From assembly GCF_024198235.1 (NCBI RefSeq), contig NZ_JAKCFB010000041.1, positions 1 through 64,000 on the forward strand: a stretch of DNA of 64,000 bases, read 5' to 3'. Under the pieces are notes generated by a model. That model was not told the origin of the DNA. It was given only the letters and a program-made list of their open reading frames with translations, and searched no databases. The DNA comes from Myxococcus dinghuensis. GTDB lineage: Bacteria > Myxococcota > Myxococcia > Myxococcales > Myxococcaceae. Position 1 is the stretch's first letter, and each line of letters starts with the position of its first letter. This document shows positions 8,442 through 16,119 of the stretch, piece by piece. Both the position numbers and the translations under genes were made by a program.

Positions 8442-9427
8442 TGCGCGGCGCTACGTACCAAGTCGCTCGGGTCGCCGCAGAGCTTTTCGATCAACGCCCG
8501 CGAGTCCGCCTGCCTGGCGACGCCCAGTGCGTACACGGCGTTGCGCCGCAGACCGTCATAACGCGCGCGGGCCAGCGCCGTACCGGGGATGAGCTGCTCG
8601 TACTGGGTGAGCGTCAGCCCCGCCAGCTCCCGGGTGCCCAGCTCCGCCACCGCGCGGGGCGCGAAGCGTGGATGCGCCGCGAACACGGGCTTGCGGTTGA
8701 GCGGACACACCTGCTGGCAGATGTCGCACCCGAAGATGAGGTTGTCGAACTTGAGCCGGAAGGGCTCGGGCACCTCCTGCTCGCGGTTCTCGATGGTCTG
8801 GTAGGACAGGCACGCCCTCGCGTTCACCCGGCCGTTGCCCACCAGCGCCCCCGTGGGACACGACACGAGGCAGCGGCGGCACGCGCCACACCGGTCCGCC
8901 GCCGGGCCGTCCGCGTAGTCGTCCACCTCCTTGTCGAGCACCAGCGTGGCCAGCAGCACCCACGAGCCGTAAGGCTCCGTGATGAAGCACCCGTTCTTGC
9001 CCACGTAGCCCAGGCCCGCGCGCGCGGCCCACACCTTCTCCATCAACGGCGCGCTGTCCACGCCGCCATACGTGCCCAGCCCCGGGTACATCACCGTGAT
9101 GGACTTGCGGAACGCCTTCATCCGGTCGCGCAGCGTGGAGTGGTAGTCCCGCCCCCGCGCATACCGGGCGATGGGCGAGCCCACCGACTGCGCGTCGTCA
9201 CGCCAGTAGTTGTTCGCGAAGGAGATGACGGTCTTCGCGCCGGGCAGGAGCCGTCCCACGTCCAGCCGCTCGTCCGCCCGTTCCCCCATCCAGTCCATGT
9301 CCGCGGCGAAGCCCGCCTCCAGCCACTCCATGAGGAAGGAGGGCGGGATGGGCTCCGCGCGAGCGAAGCCCACCAGGTCGAAGCCGACGGCACGGGCGAG
9401 GTCGCGGAGATGGGCGGTGGGCAACAC
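8414..9427 (-). CDS. queG: Epoxyqueuosine reductase QueG
   Basis: The 337-residue cytosolic protein catalyses the last step of queuosine synthesis, reducing epoxyqueuosine at the tRNA wobble position (GUN anticodons). It carries two 4Fe-4S cluster sets: Cys180, 183, 186 and 190 (CGACRRCLVSC), and Cys206, 234, 237 and 241 (CDICQQVC). QueG enzymes bind cobalamin, and the family segment GVDSAPLMEKVWA lies near residue 122. A HEAT-like C-terminus (LRRNAVYALG) ends the protein. The start is GTG at 9427, in the frame that gives a full-length N-terminus. It lies 24 bp after the cobalamin adenosyltransferase gene and overlaps the EamA gene by 28 bp. Confidence 0.95.
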   Translation of the reverse strand: MLPTAHLRDLARAVGFDLVGFARAEPIPPSFLMEWLEAGFAADMDWMGERADERLDVGRLLPGAKTVISFANNYWRDDAQSVGSPIARYARGRDYHSTLRDRMKAFRKSITVMYPGLGTYGGVDSAPLMEKVWAARAGLGYVGKNGCFITEPYGSWVLLATLVLDKEVDDYADGPAADRCGACRRCLVSCPTGALVGNGRVNARACLSYQTIENREQEVPEPFRLKFDNLIFGCDICQQVCPLNRKPVFAAHPRFAPRAVAELGTRELAGLTLTQYEQLIPGTALARARYDGLRRNAVYALGVARQADSRALIEKLCGDPSDLVRSAAQWALRQLDP

Positions 9428-9451
9428 GAGACGGGAGACCCCGGAGGACGA

Positions 9452-10015
9452 TTAGGACGCGGACGGCTTCTCCGGAATCCACTTCACGTCCTGCACGCCC
9501 GCGCGGTGGTTCGCCACGCGCGCCATGACGAAGAGCAGGTCCGACAGGCGGTTGAGGAAGACCACCACGTCCTGGGGAATCTTCCCGTCGCGGAGCAGCG
9601 GGATGGCCCGTCGCTCGGCGCGGCGGCAGACGGTGCGCGCCAGGTGCAGCGCGGCGGCGCCCTGCGTGCCTCCGGGGAGGATGAAGTGCGTCATCTTCGA
9701 CAGCTCCGTGTCGAAGCGGTCCATGGCGTGCTCCATGTCCTCCGCCCACGCGGCCTTCAGCTCCGGGATGTACGAGGACGCCTTCGTCCCGGTGGGCGTC
9801 GCCATCACCGCGCCCACCGTGAACAACTGGTCCTGCAGACGCTGCAACATCGCGTCCAGCTCCTGCGGCAGGGAGAACGCCCGCGCCATGCCCAGCGTCG
9901 CGTTCAACTCGTCCACCTCGCCGTACGCATCCACACGCTCGTCGTCCTTGGCGACCCGTCCACCACCGAACAGGCCGGTCTCTCCCGCATCGCCACTCTT
10001 CGTGTAGATCTTCAT
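9452..10015 (-). CDS. Cob(I)alamin adenosyltransferase, PduO type
   Basis: The 187-residue protein has the PduO-type ATP-binding N-terminus IYTKSGDAGETGLFGGGRV (residues 3-21), the DELNATLG segment, and RTVCRRAERRAI near residue 130 with the conserved R-x2-R-x2-E motif. Enzymes of this family transfer the adenosyl group of ATP to cob(I)alamin, forming adenosylcobalamin in the cytosol. The gene is first in a minus-strand operon with queG, a cobalamin-dependent enzyme, 24 bp downstream. A perfect 23-bp palindrome lies just upstream of the ATG and may control it. Similarity to the human MMAB type is equally good, so no gene symbol is given. Confidence 0.93.
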   Translation of the reverse strand: MKIYTKSGDAGETGLFGGGRVAKDDERVDAYGEVDELNATLGMARAFSLPQELDAMLQRLQDQLFTVGAVMATPTGTKASSYIPELKAAWAEDMEHAMDRFDTELSKMTHFILPGGTQGAAALHLARTVCRRAERRAIPLLRDGKIPQDVVVFLNRLSDLLFVMARVANHRAGVQDVKWIPEKPSAS

Positions 10016-10030
10016 GGCCGCGCTTCTAGC

Positions 10031-10053
10031 CCAGATACGACACGCGTATCTGG
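10031..10053. promoter_or_regulatory. Perfect 9-5-9 palindrome in divergent adenosyltransferase / thyA promoter
   Basis: CCAGATACG (10031-10039) is followed by five bases and then its exact complement CGTATCTGG (10045-10053). It begins 16 bp upstream of the adenosyltransferase ATG and ends 36 bp upstream of the thyA ATG, a position suited to a dimeric repressor of either gene. AT content at the arms is higher than in the surrounding sequence. The binding protein is unknown. Confidence 0.55.
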
Positions 10054-10088
10054 AATCTACGGGCCACCTGCGCTAGACGCCTGCCCCC

Positions 10089-10883
10089 ATGCAGCCCTAC
10101 CTGTCTTTGCTCGACCAGGTCTTGAAGCACGGGACGAAGAAGGGCGACCGCACCGGCACGGGCACGCTCAGCGTCTTCGGGCCGCAGCTCCGGTTCGACC
10201 TGACGCAGGGCTTCCCGCTGGTGACGACGAAGAAGCTGCACGTGAAGTCCATCCTGCACGAGCTGCTGTGGATGCTCGCGGGGGACACCAACGTGCGCAC
10301 GCTCCAGGCCAACGGCGTCTCCATCTGGGACGAGTGGGCCAACGCGGAGGGCGAGCTGGGCCCCGTCTACGGACACCAGTGGCGCTCGTGGAACACCCCG
10401 GATGGCGGCCACGTCGACCAGATGAAGACGCTGGTGGAGGGGCTGAAGAAGAACCCGGACTCACGCCGGCACATCGTCAGCGCGTGGAACGTGGCGGACC
10501 TGCCCGCGATGAAGCTGCCGCCCTGCCACGTGCTGTTCCAGTTCTACGTGGCGGATGGGAAGCTGTCCTGCCAGCTCTACCAGCGCAGCGCGGACCTGTT
10601 CCTGGGCCTGCCCTTCAACATCGCGTCCTACTCGCTGCTGACGATGATGGTGGCGCAGGTGACGGGGCTCGTGCCGCACGAGTTCATCCACACCCTCGGC
10701 GACGCGCACCTGTACCTCAACCACGTGGAGCAGGCGCGGACACAGTTGGCCCGCGAGCCCCGTACCCTGCCGCGCATGCGCCTCAACCCGGACGTGAAGG
10801 ACCTGTTCTCGTTCCGGTACGAGGACTTCACGCTCGAGGGCTACGACCCGCACCCGGCCATCAAGGCCCCCGTGGCCGTATGA
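10089..10883 (+). CDS. thyA: Thymidylate synthase ThyA
   Basis: At 264 residues it matches the length of Escherichia coli ThyA, and the catalytic cysteine falls at Cys146 in [10 protein letters not shown], as in that enzyme. Other invariant segments are [12 protein letters not shown] (20-31), the folate/dUMP region GPVYGHQWR near 91, and [18 protein letters not shown] near 164. It methylates dUMP to dTMP using methylenetetrahydrofolate and releases dihydrofolate. The stop TGA overlaps the ATG of folA, so the two are translationally coupled and the product dihydrofolate is handled by the next enzyme. It diverges from the B12 adenosyltransferase gene. Confidence 0.98.
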   Translation: MQPYLSLLDQVLKHGTKKGDRTGTGTLSVFGPQLRFDLTQGFPLVTTKKLHVKSILHELLWMLAGDTNVRTLQANGVSIWDEWANAEGELGPVYGHQWRSWNTPDGGHVDQMKTLVEGLKKNPDSRRHIVSAWNVADLPAMKLPPCHVLFQFYVADGKLSCQLYQRSADLFLGLPFNIASYSLLTMMVAQVTGLVPHEFIHTLGDAHLYLNHVEQARTQLAREPRTLPRMRLNPDVKDLFSFRYEDFTLEGYDPHPAIKAPVAV

Positions 10884-11359
10884 AGCTGTCAGCCATCGTC
10901 GCCCTGGCGTCCAACCGCGTCATCGGCGCCGACAACCAGTTGCCCTGGCGACTGCCCGCGGACCTCGCGCGCTTCAAGCGCCTCACCATGGGCCACACGC
11001 TCATCATGGGGCGCAAGACATACGAGTCCATCGGCCGGCCCCTCCCCGGTCGGCACTTCATCGTCGTCACGCGCCAGCCGGACTACGCCCCCGAGGGGGT
11101 GACGGTCGCCCACTCCGTGGAGCAGGCGCTCGGGCAGGCGCGCGCGCGCGCGGACGACGAGGTCTTCGTCATCGGCGGCGCCGACCTCTACGCCCAGACG
11201 ATGCACCTGCTCCACCGCCTGTACCTGACGCGCATCGACCGCGAGTACCCCGGCGACACGTATTTCCCCGACGTGGACCTGTCCGGCTGGCGGTGCGTCG
11301 AGGAGGAGCGGCACCCGGAGTCGGAGCCTCCGTTCGAGTTCATCACCTTCGAGCGCTGA
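10880..11359 (+). CDS. folA: Dihydrofolate reductase
   Basis: A 159-residue enzyme with the DHFR landmarks [18 protein letters not shown] (residues 6-23), catalytic Asp28 in [25 protein letters not shown] near residue 44 and the NADPH-site segment [10 protein letters not shown] near 95. It reduces dihydrofolate to tetrahydrofolate and so closes the thymidylate cycle with ThyA. Its ATG overlaps the thyA stop in the ATGA arrangement, and the upstream frame continuing from thyA was rejected for that reason. No resistance-type features are seen; it is an ordinary chromosomal DHFR. Confidence 0.97.
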   Translation: MKLSAIVALASNRVIGADNQLPWRLPADLARFKRLTMGHTLIMGRKTYESIGRPLPGRHFIVVTRQPDYAPEGVTVAHSVEQALGQARARADDEVFVIGGADLYAQTMHLLHRLYLTRIDREYPGDTYFPDVDLSGWRCVEEERHPESEPPFEFITFER

Positions 11360-11417
11360 GACGCGCGCGCCTGCGGCCAGGGGCTCCCCTCCTCGCACGG
11401 TGACGGCACCGGGGGTG

Positions 11418-11852
11418 ATGCCCACCTGCAACGGCATGCGCACCCTCCTGCCTTTCCGAATCCCGGGCGTCGTCGCGACGCCGAGCCCCTGGCGGCCCCT
11501 GGCCCTCGTCGGCGCCGCCACCCTCCTCACCGCCAACACCGCCGCGCTCACGCTCGGCCCCCGGCGGCACGCGGCCCTGCATCGACGCCGCGCCCATACG
11601 CCTCGCGCGCTCGGCCCCAGGGCCCTGCCCGCGCTCGCCCTCGGCGCCGCCGCGGTGGGAGGCTTCGCCGTGGGCGCACTGTCCATCGGCGCGCTCGCCA
11701 TCGGCAGCCTCGCCATCGGCAGCCTCGCGGTGGGCCGGCTGCGTGGCCGGGACTGGCACCTCGCCCAACTGCGCATCGATTCCTTGGAGGTCGGACAATG
11801 GACAGGCGCTGGCAATCCGTCCGCGCCACCCCCCATGTCTTCGCAGGCTTGA
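11418..11852 (+). CDS. Small protein with AIGxL solenoid-like repeats
   Basis: The 144-residue product (start ATG 11418; ATG 11436 is also possible) has a hydrophobic N-terminal segment (LALVGAATLLTANTAALTL) that may be membrane-inserted. From about residue 70 it carries five-residue repeats of the form A-(V/I)-G-x-(L/F): AVGGF AVGAL SIGAL AIGSL AIGSL AVGRL. It ends in LRIDSLEVGQW. Similar short hypothetical proteins with I-G-x-L periodicity occur in many bacteria and are thought to form a small beta-solenoid; no function is known. It lies between folA and the Fur-box-preceded iron permease, 58 bp after folA, and could be the last gene of the thyA-folA unit. Confidence 0.6.
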   Translation: MPTCNGMRTLLPFRIPGVVATPSPWRPLALVGAATLLTANTAALTLGPRRHAALHRRRAHTPRALGPRALPALALGAAAVGGFAVGALSIGALAIGSLAIGSLAVGRLRGRDWHLAQLRIDSLEVGQWTGAGNPSAPPPMSSQA

Positions 11853-11863
11853 AACGCCAATTT

Positions 11864-11878
11864 TGAGATTGATTCTCA
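11864..11878 (+). promoter_or_regulatory. Fur box upstream of FTR1 iron permease
   Basis: TGAGATT-G-ATTCTCA is a 7-1-7 inverted repeat differing by two bases from the symmetric TGAGAAT-G-ATTCTCA form of the Fur box. It lies 39 bp upstream of the ATG of the iron permease and is embedded in a short AT-rich stretch, unusual for this genome. Iron-responsive repression is the natural reading. Confidence 0.75.
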
Positions 11879-11917
11879 GGATTGATGCGGCCTTTCGCGG
11901 CTGGTACACGGGAGGCC

Positions 11918-13774
11918 ATGAATCGTGCGGTCCCGGTCCTCCTCTGTCTGTTGGCGTCCCTGTCCACCTCGGCCCTGGCGGAGGAGGGCGGCGGCGGGAC
12001 GGACGAGCGGACCTGGCACCGGCTGGTGGGCATCCTCCAGTACCTGGAGGCGGACTATCCGGCGGCCATCGCGTCGCAGTCCGAGTTCGAGCTGGCGGAG
12101 CAGAAGAGCTTCGCGGCGGAGGCGCTCTCCGCGGCGCGGGACCTGGGGCCCGCGGCGGAGCAGTTCGTGCCGCGCGTGAAGGCGGTGCAGGCGCGCGTGG
12201 ACAGCGCGAGCGACGCGGAGGGCGTGAGCCGGGACTGCGGCGCGCTGGTGGAGGACCTGGTGCTCGCCGGTGGCCTGGCGCGCAGCCCGCGGCACCCGCC
12301 GGACCTGAAGCATGGCGAGGCGCTGTTCCAGACCAACTGCGCGGCCTGCCACGCCGCGGACGGCAGCGCGAACGTGGCCATCGCGGCGACCATGGAGCCG
12401 CAGCCGGCCAACTTCCGGGACCCGGAGCTGATGGGCGGCCTGACGCCGTACAAGGCGTTCAACACCACCAGCTTCGGCGTGCCGGGCACCGCGATGCCGG
12501 CCTACCCCACGCTGACGGAGGACGAGCGCTGGTCGCTGGCGTTCTTCGTCTTCACGATGCGCCTGCCCCCGTGCGAGGGCCGCTCGCCGGGCGCGTCGCT
12601 GGAGCGGCTGGCCAACGCCACCGACGACGACCTGGTGAAGGCGTTCGGCGAGGACAAGCTGGCGTGCCTGCGTCGCGACCTGCCGCAGGTGGACGAGGAG
12701 CGCTCGCTGCTGGCGGCGCGAGACAGCGTGCAGGAGGCGCTGCGCCGGGCCTCGGCGGGTGACGGGGCGGGCGCGAAGGCGGCGCTGATGGACGCGTACC
12801 TCAACGGCCTGGAGCCGGTGGAGCCCAAGCTCAGCTCGCGCGACCCGGCGCTGGTGCGCAAGCTGGAGACGGCCTTCCTCCAGGCCCGACACGCGGCGGA
12901 GAAGGGCAGCCCCCACCTCCAGGACGAGGGCCGGGAGCTGGTGTCGCTCCTGGACCAGGCGCGCCGCGGCAGCGGCAGCGCCGCGGACCTCATGTCCACC
13001 CTGTGGCTGACGGTGCTCATCCTCATCCGCGAGGGCTTCGAGGCGACCATCATCGTCGCCGCGCTGCTGGCGGCCCTGAAGAAGATGAAGGCCACCGAGC
13101 ACGTGCGCGTGGTGCACGCCGGCTGGACCTCCGCGCTCGTCGTCGGCGCGGTGGCCTACGTGCTGGGCCGGCACCTGCTGGCGGGCGCGCAGCGCGAGTG
13201 GATGGAGGGCGTGGCCGCGCTGGTGGCGGTGGGCATGCTCATCTACGCCGCGCTGTGGCTCAACGCGCGCTCCAACATGAGCCAGTTCATGGGCGAGCTG
13301 CGCCAGAAGATGCAGGGCGCGCTGGGGCGCGGCAGCATGTTCGGCCTGTTCTTCATCGCCTTCACCGCGGTGCTGCGCGAGAGCTTCGAGACGGCCATCT
13401 TCCTCCAGGGCCTCGCGCTGGACTCCCCGGCGGGCGTGGCCTGGGGCTCGCTGGTGGGCGCGGTGGTCATCGGCGTGCTGGTGCTCTTCATCAACCGCCT
13501 GGGCTTCCGGCTGCCCATGAAGACGCTCTTCAACATCTCCACCGGGGTGCTCGTCGTCACCGCGGTGATGCTGCTGGGCAAGGGCCTGCACTCGTTGCAG
13601 GAGGTGGGCGCGCTGCCACTGGTGCCCGTGCCCTTCGTCACCGTGGACCTGCTGGGCCTGTATCCGGACGCCGTGTCGCTGCTGCCCCAGGCCGTGCTGG
13701 CGGCCGTGCCCCTGGCGCTCGCCCTGCGGCGCCGCTCGCGCACGCCGCGTGTCACCGAGGCCTCCGCGGGTTGA
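11918..13774 (+). CDS. Cytochrome c - FTR1 family iron permease fusion
   Basis: The 618-residue protein begins with a signal peptide (MNRAVPVLLCLLASLSTSAL). It then has an alpha-helical periplasmic region and a c-type cytochrome domain with heme motif CAACH (141-145) and probable axial Met193 in GTAMPAY. A further helical linker leads to a C-terminal seven-helix FTR1/EfeU permease. The permease carries the iron-binding REGFE motif at 371-375 and a second copy, RESFE, at 487-491. FTR1 proteins take up ferric iron after oxidation at the membrane surface; the fused cytochrome could accept the electron. A Fur box 39 bp upstream and GGAGG at 11911 support regulation and start. Confidence 0.92.
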   Translation: MNRAVPVLLCLLASLSTSALAEEGGGGTDERTWHRLVGILQYLEADYPAAIASQSEFELAEQKSFAAEALSAARDLGPAAEQFVPRVKAVQARVDSASDAEGVSRDCGALVEDLVLAGGLARSPRHPPDLKHGEALFQTNCAACHAADGSANVAIAATMEPQPANFRDPELMGGLTPYKAFNTTSFGVPGTAMPAYPTLTEDERWSLAFFVFTMRLPPCEGRSPGASLERLANATDDDLVKAFGEDKLACLRRDLPQVDEERSLLAARDSVQEALRRASAGDGAGAKAALMDAYLNGLEPVEPKLSSRDPALVRKLETAFLQARHAAEKGSPHLQDEGRELVSLLDQARRGSGSAADLMSTLWLTVLILIREGFEATIIVAALLAALKKMKATEHVRVVHAGWTSALVVGAVAYVLGRHLLAGAQREWMEGVAALVAVGMLIYAALWLNARSNMSQFMGELRQKMQGALGRGSMFGLFFIAFTAVLRESFETAIFLQGLALDSPAGVAWGSLVGAVVIGVLVLFINRLGFRLPMKTLFNISTGVLVVTAVMLLGKGLHSLQEVGALPLVPVPFVTVDLLGLYPDAVSLLPQAVLAAVPLALALRRRSRTPRVTEASAG

Positions 13775-13793
13775 ACTGACGAGGCCCCCCGCC

Positions 13794-14570
13794 ATGCGGT
13801 ACCGTGCGGGGGTGAAGTTCGCGCGCACCTGGCCTCCCCTCCTCGTCCTCCTGCTCCTGTCCGGACCACGGGGAGCCTGGGGTCAGGAGGCGACGGAGGC
13901 CGAGGAGGCCCGCGTCCCCGCGCCGGAGCTGACGCCCCCTCCGCTCGTGCCCATCTCCCCCGGCGACGCCGCGAGGCAGGCGCCGGAGGACGACGACGAC
14001 GCGCGGGAGGCGCCCGCCCGTCCGGCGGTGGGTGAACACGCCCTGCCCCGCCGCGAGCTGGCCACGCGGGGCGAGGACCCCGTCCCGCGCATCGCCGTGG
14101 AGGCGGTGGGCGGCGTCGCCGGAGGCGCGGTGGGCGGCACCCTGGGACTGGTGGCGGGCTACCTCCTGGGCGCGCCCACCGTGGGGTGCGACGAGTGCCA
14201 CGTGGTGTCGCTGGTGGGCGGCCTCGCCGGCGTGCTCGTGGGCATCCCCGCGGGCACGTGGGTGGGTGGGAAGGTCATGGGGGGCAAGGGGACGTTCCTC
14301 GCCACCACCGCGGGCAGCCTCGTGGGCTGGGGCGGCGCGCTGCTGGGCTCCGCCGTGCTGGGCCTGGGTGACGACGACAAGACGCTCGCGGCCCTGCTCC
14401 TGATTCTCCCCCTGGCGGGCGCCACCACCGGCTACGAGCTGTCCCAACAGGACGCGCTCCTCCAACCGCCGCCCACGCCGGTCCCCACCCACCAGAAGGC
14501 CGTGCGGGTGATGCCGCTGGCGGGGATGACCGAGCACGGCCCGCGCCTGGGGTTGATGGGCCGCTTCTGA
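13794..14570 (+). CDS. Glycine-zipper exported protein of unknown function
   Basis: A 258-residue protein from ATG 13794; a GTG at 13812 (giving MKFARTWPPLLVLLLL) may be the true start and yields a cleaner signal peptide ending at GAWGQ. After an acidic, proline-rich spacer (about residues 35-95) come glycine-rich hydrophobic segments with regular GxxxG spacing, such as VGGVAGGAVGGTLGLVAGYL and VSLVGGLAGVLVGIPAGTWV. These suggest membrane insertion or glycine-zipper packing. A CDEC pair sits near residue 129. It follows the iron permease by 19 bp and may be co-transcribed with it, but no family or function is recognised. Confidence 0.65.
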   Translation: MRYRAGVKFARTWPPLLVLLLLSGPRGAWGQEATEAEEARVPAPELTPPPLVPISPGDAARQAPEDDDDAREAPARPAVGEHALPRRELATRGEDPVPRIAVEAVGGVAGGAVGGTLGLVAGYLLGAPTVGCDECHVVSLVGGLAGVLVGIPAGTWVGGKVMGGKGTFLATTAGSLVGWGGALLGSAVLGLGDDDKTLAALLLILPLAGATTGYELSQQDALLQPPPTPVPTHQKAVRVMPLAGMTEHGPRLGLMGRF

Positions 14571-14588
14571 AGCGGCCCGCCCCGCTTC
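14569..14588. terminator. Hairpin between convergent genes
   Basis: GAAGCGG and CCGCTTC pair across a six-base loop, overlapping the stop codons of both converging genes. There is no T-tract, so it may act as a bidirectional GC-rich terminator. Confidence 0.4.
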
Positions 14589-16119
14589 AGCCCTCCACGC
14601 GGAAGTACTGGAGCGACTCCTCTCGCACGCGGCCCTCCGCCACCAGCTTCTCCAGCGTGGCCAGCGCGCTGCGCTCGGCCACCGGGTGCATCAAGGGCGG
14701 CGTGTCCGCGTAGGCCACCTCCACCACCTTGGCGAGCGAAGCCCCCTCCACCGGCACGGCCTGGAGGATGAGCGCCTCGCGCTGGGCGCGGTGGTTCAGG
14801 TACTCCTGCAACTTGGCGGGGCCGTCGAGCAGCGGCTGGCCGTGCGCGGGGTACAGCGTGGAGACGGGCCAGTCCCGCAGGCGCGCCAACTGCGCCAGGT
14901 AGTCCCGCATGTTGCCCTCCGGCGGGTCGATGACGATGCTGCCCACGCCCGCCACCATGTCGCCCACCACGGCCGCGCGGCTGCGCTCGTCCACCAGGCA
15001 CAGGTGCCCGCGCGCGTGGCCGGGCGTGTGCAACACCCGCCAGCGCTGCGGCACGTCGCCCGCCAGCTCCAGCACCTCGCCGTCCTCCAGCAGCCGCTCC
15101 ACGGGGAAGTCGAGCCACCGCGCCGTCTCCGCGTGGCACCACAGCGGAATCCCCAGCCGCTCCTTCACCGCGCGCGCGCCGCCCACGTGGTCGCCGTGGT
15201 GGTGCGTCAGCAGCACCGCCACCGGACGCAGCCCCTCCGACTTGAGGCCCGCCACCAGCGACAGCAGCTTCGCGTACTGCTTCACGTCACCGGAGCCCGG
15301 GTCCACCAGCAACAGCTCGCCGTTGCCCAGCACGTACGCGTTGGTGTGCGTGGCCGGCGGCAGCGTGGGCGTCTCCAGCGCCACCACGCGGATGCCCTGC
15401 TGGAACTCGATGCGCTGGGCGACGTAGCCGGGGCAGTAGGGCGGCGTCGTCAGCCGGGCGCGCGCGTCCGCCTCGTCCTGGAAGGCGCCGAGCACCTGGA
15501 GCGCGTGCAGCGCGGGCGGGTGCAGGAGCGCCGTGCCCTGCCCCCAGCGAGCGAGGCCCACCGCGGGGGAGATCCACGCGCCCTCCGACAGCTCTCCCGG
15601 CCACAGCTCCGTGCGCGCGTGCGCGGGCATCTCCACCAGGTAGAAGTGCGTGTCGAAGCGCACCGGCACCGACGGGGGCGTAATCCAGCGCCCCGCCGGC
15701 CGGAAGTCCTCCGCCCGCAGCGCCAGCCCCTCCTCCTTCAGCAGCGCGCCCCAGCCACGCTCCCCGGCCAGGAGCGCCCGGCGCAGCGTGTCCACGCGCT
15801 CCTGGGACAGCCCCTCCGCGCCCTCCGCGACGAGGACCCCCGCCTCCTCGAACAGCTCGCGCGCCGCCGCCGAGCGCAGCGCGGCCTCCTCGCCGCTCGC
15901 GCCCCGCACGGGCACGTCCGCGTCCGCCGCGTCCAGCTTGCCGCCGGGGAAGGCGTAGAAGCCGCCCGCGAAGGACAGGGCCTTGCCCCGCTTCACCCAG
16001 AACACCTCCACGCCCGCGCCGACGCGGCGATACAGCAGCGCCACGGCGGAGCCACGGGGCTCCACGGGGACGTGGGTCAGGTCGAGACCGAGGCCGAGGC
16101 CTGGAAGTCGCTCGCTCAT
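14587..16119 (-). CDS. Nudix hydrolase - metallo-beta-lactamase fold fusion
   Basis: The 510-residue cytosolic protein fuses two hydrolases. Residues 20-215 are a Nudix domain with RELFEEAG at 87-94; the preceding part of the Nudix box has Asp in place of the first Glu and an insertion of about 13 residues, as in CoA-pyrophosphatase-like (NUDT19-type) members. Residues 245-470 form a metallo-beta-lactamase domain of the LACTB2/glyoxalase II group with THHHGDH at 305-311, and a C-terminal winged-helix-like tail follows. Substrates are not evident; cleavage of a nucleoside diphosphate linkage followed by hydrolysis of a thioester or phosphodiester is conceivable. Its ATG overlaps the HD-protein stop by 4 bp. 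Confidence 0.86.
   Translation of the reverse strand: MSERLPGLGLGLDLTHVPVEPRGSAVALLYRRVGAGVEVFWVKRGKALSFAGGFYAFPGGKLDAADADVPVRGASGEEAALRSAAARELFEEAGVLVAEGAEGLSQERVDTLRRALLAGERGWGALLKEEGLALRAEDFRPAGRWITPPSVPVRFDTHFYLVEMPAHARTELWPGELSEGAWISPAVGLARWGQGTALLHPPALHALQVLGAFQDEADARARLTTPPYCPGYVAQRIEFQQGIRVVALETPTLPPATHTNAYVLGNGELLLVDPGSGDVKQYAKLLSLVAGLKSEGLRPVAVLLTHHHGDHVGGARAVKERLGIPLWCHAETARWLDFPVERLLEDGEVLELAGDVPQRWRVLHTPGHARGHLCLVDERSRAAVVGDMVAGVGSIVIDPPEGNMRDYLAQLARLRDWPVSTLYPAHGQPLLDGPAKLQEYLNHRAQREALILQAVPVEGASLAKVVEVAYADTPPLMHPVAERSALATLEKLVAEGRVREESLQYFRVEG

Noticed and set aside
8441-10879. Long plus-strand extension upstream of folA
   Set aside because: It crosses the complements of queG and the adenosyltransferase gene and then thyA in another frame; folA begins at its ATGA overlap with thyA.
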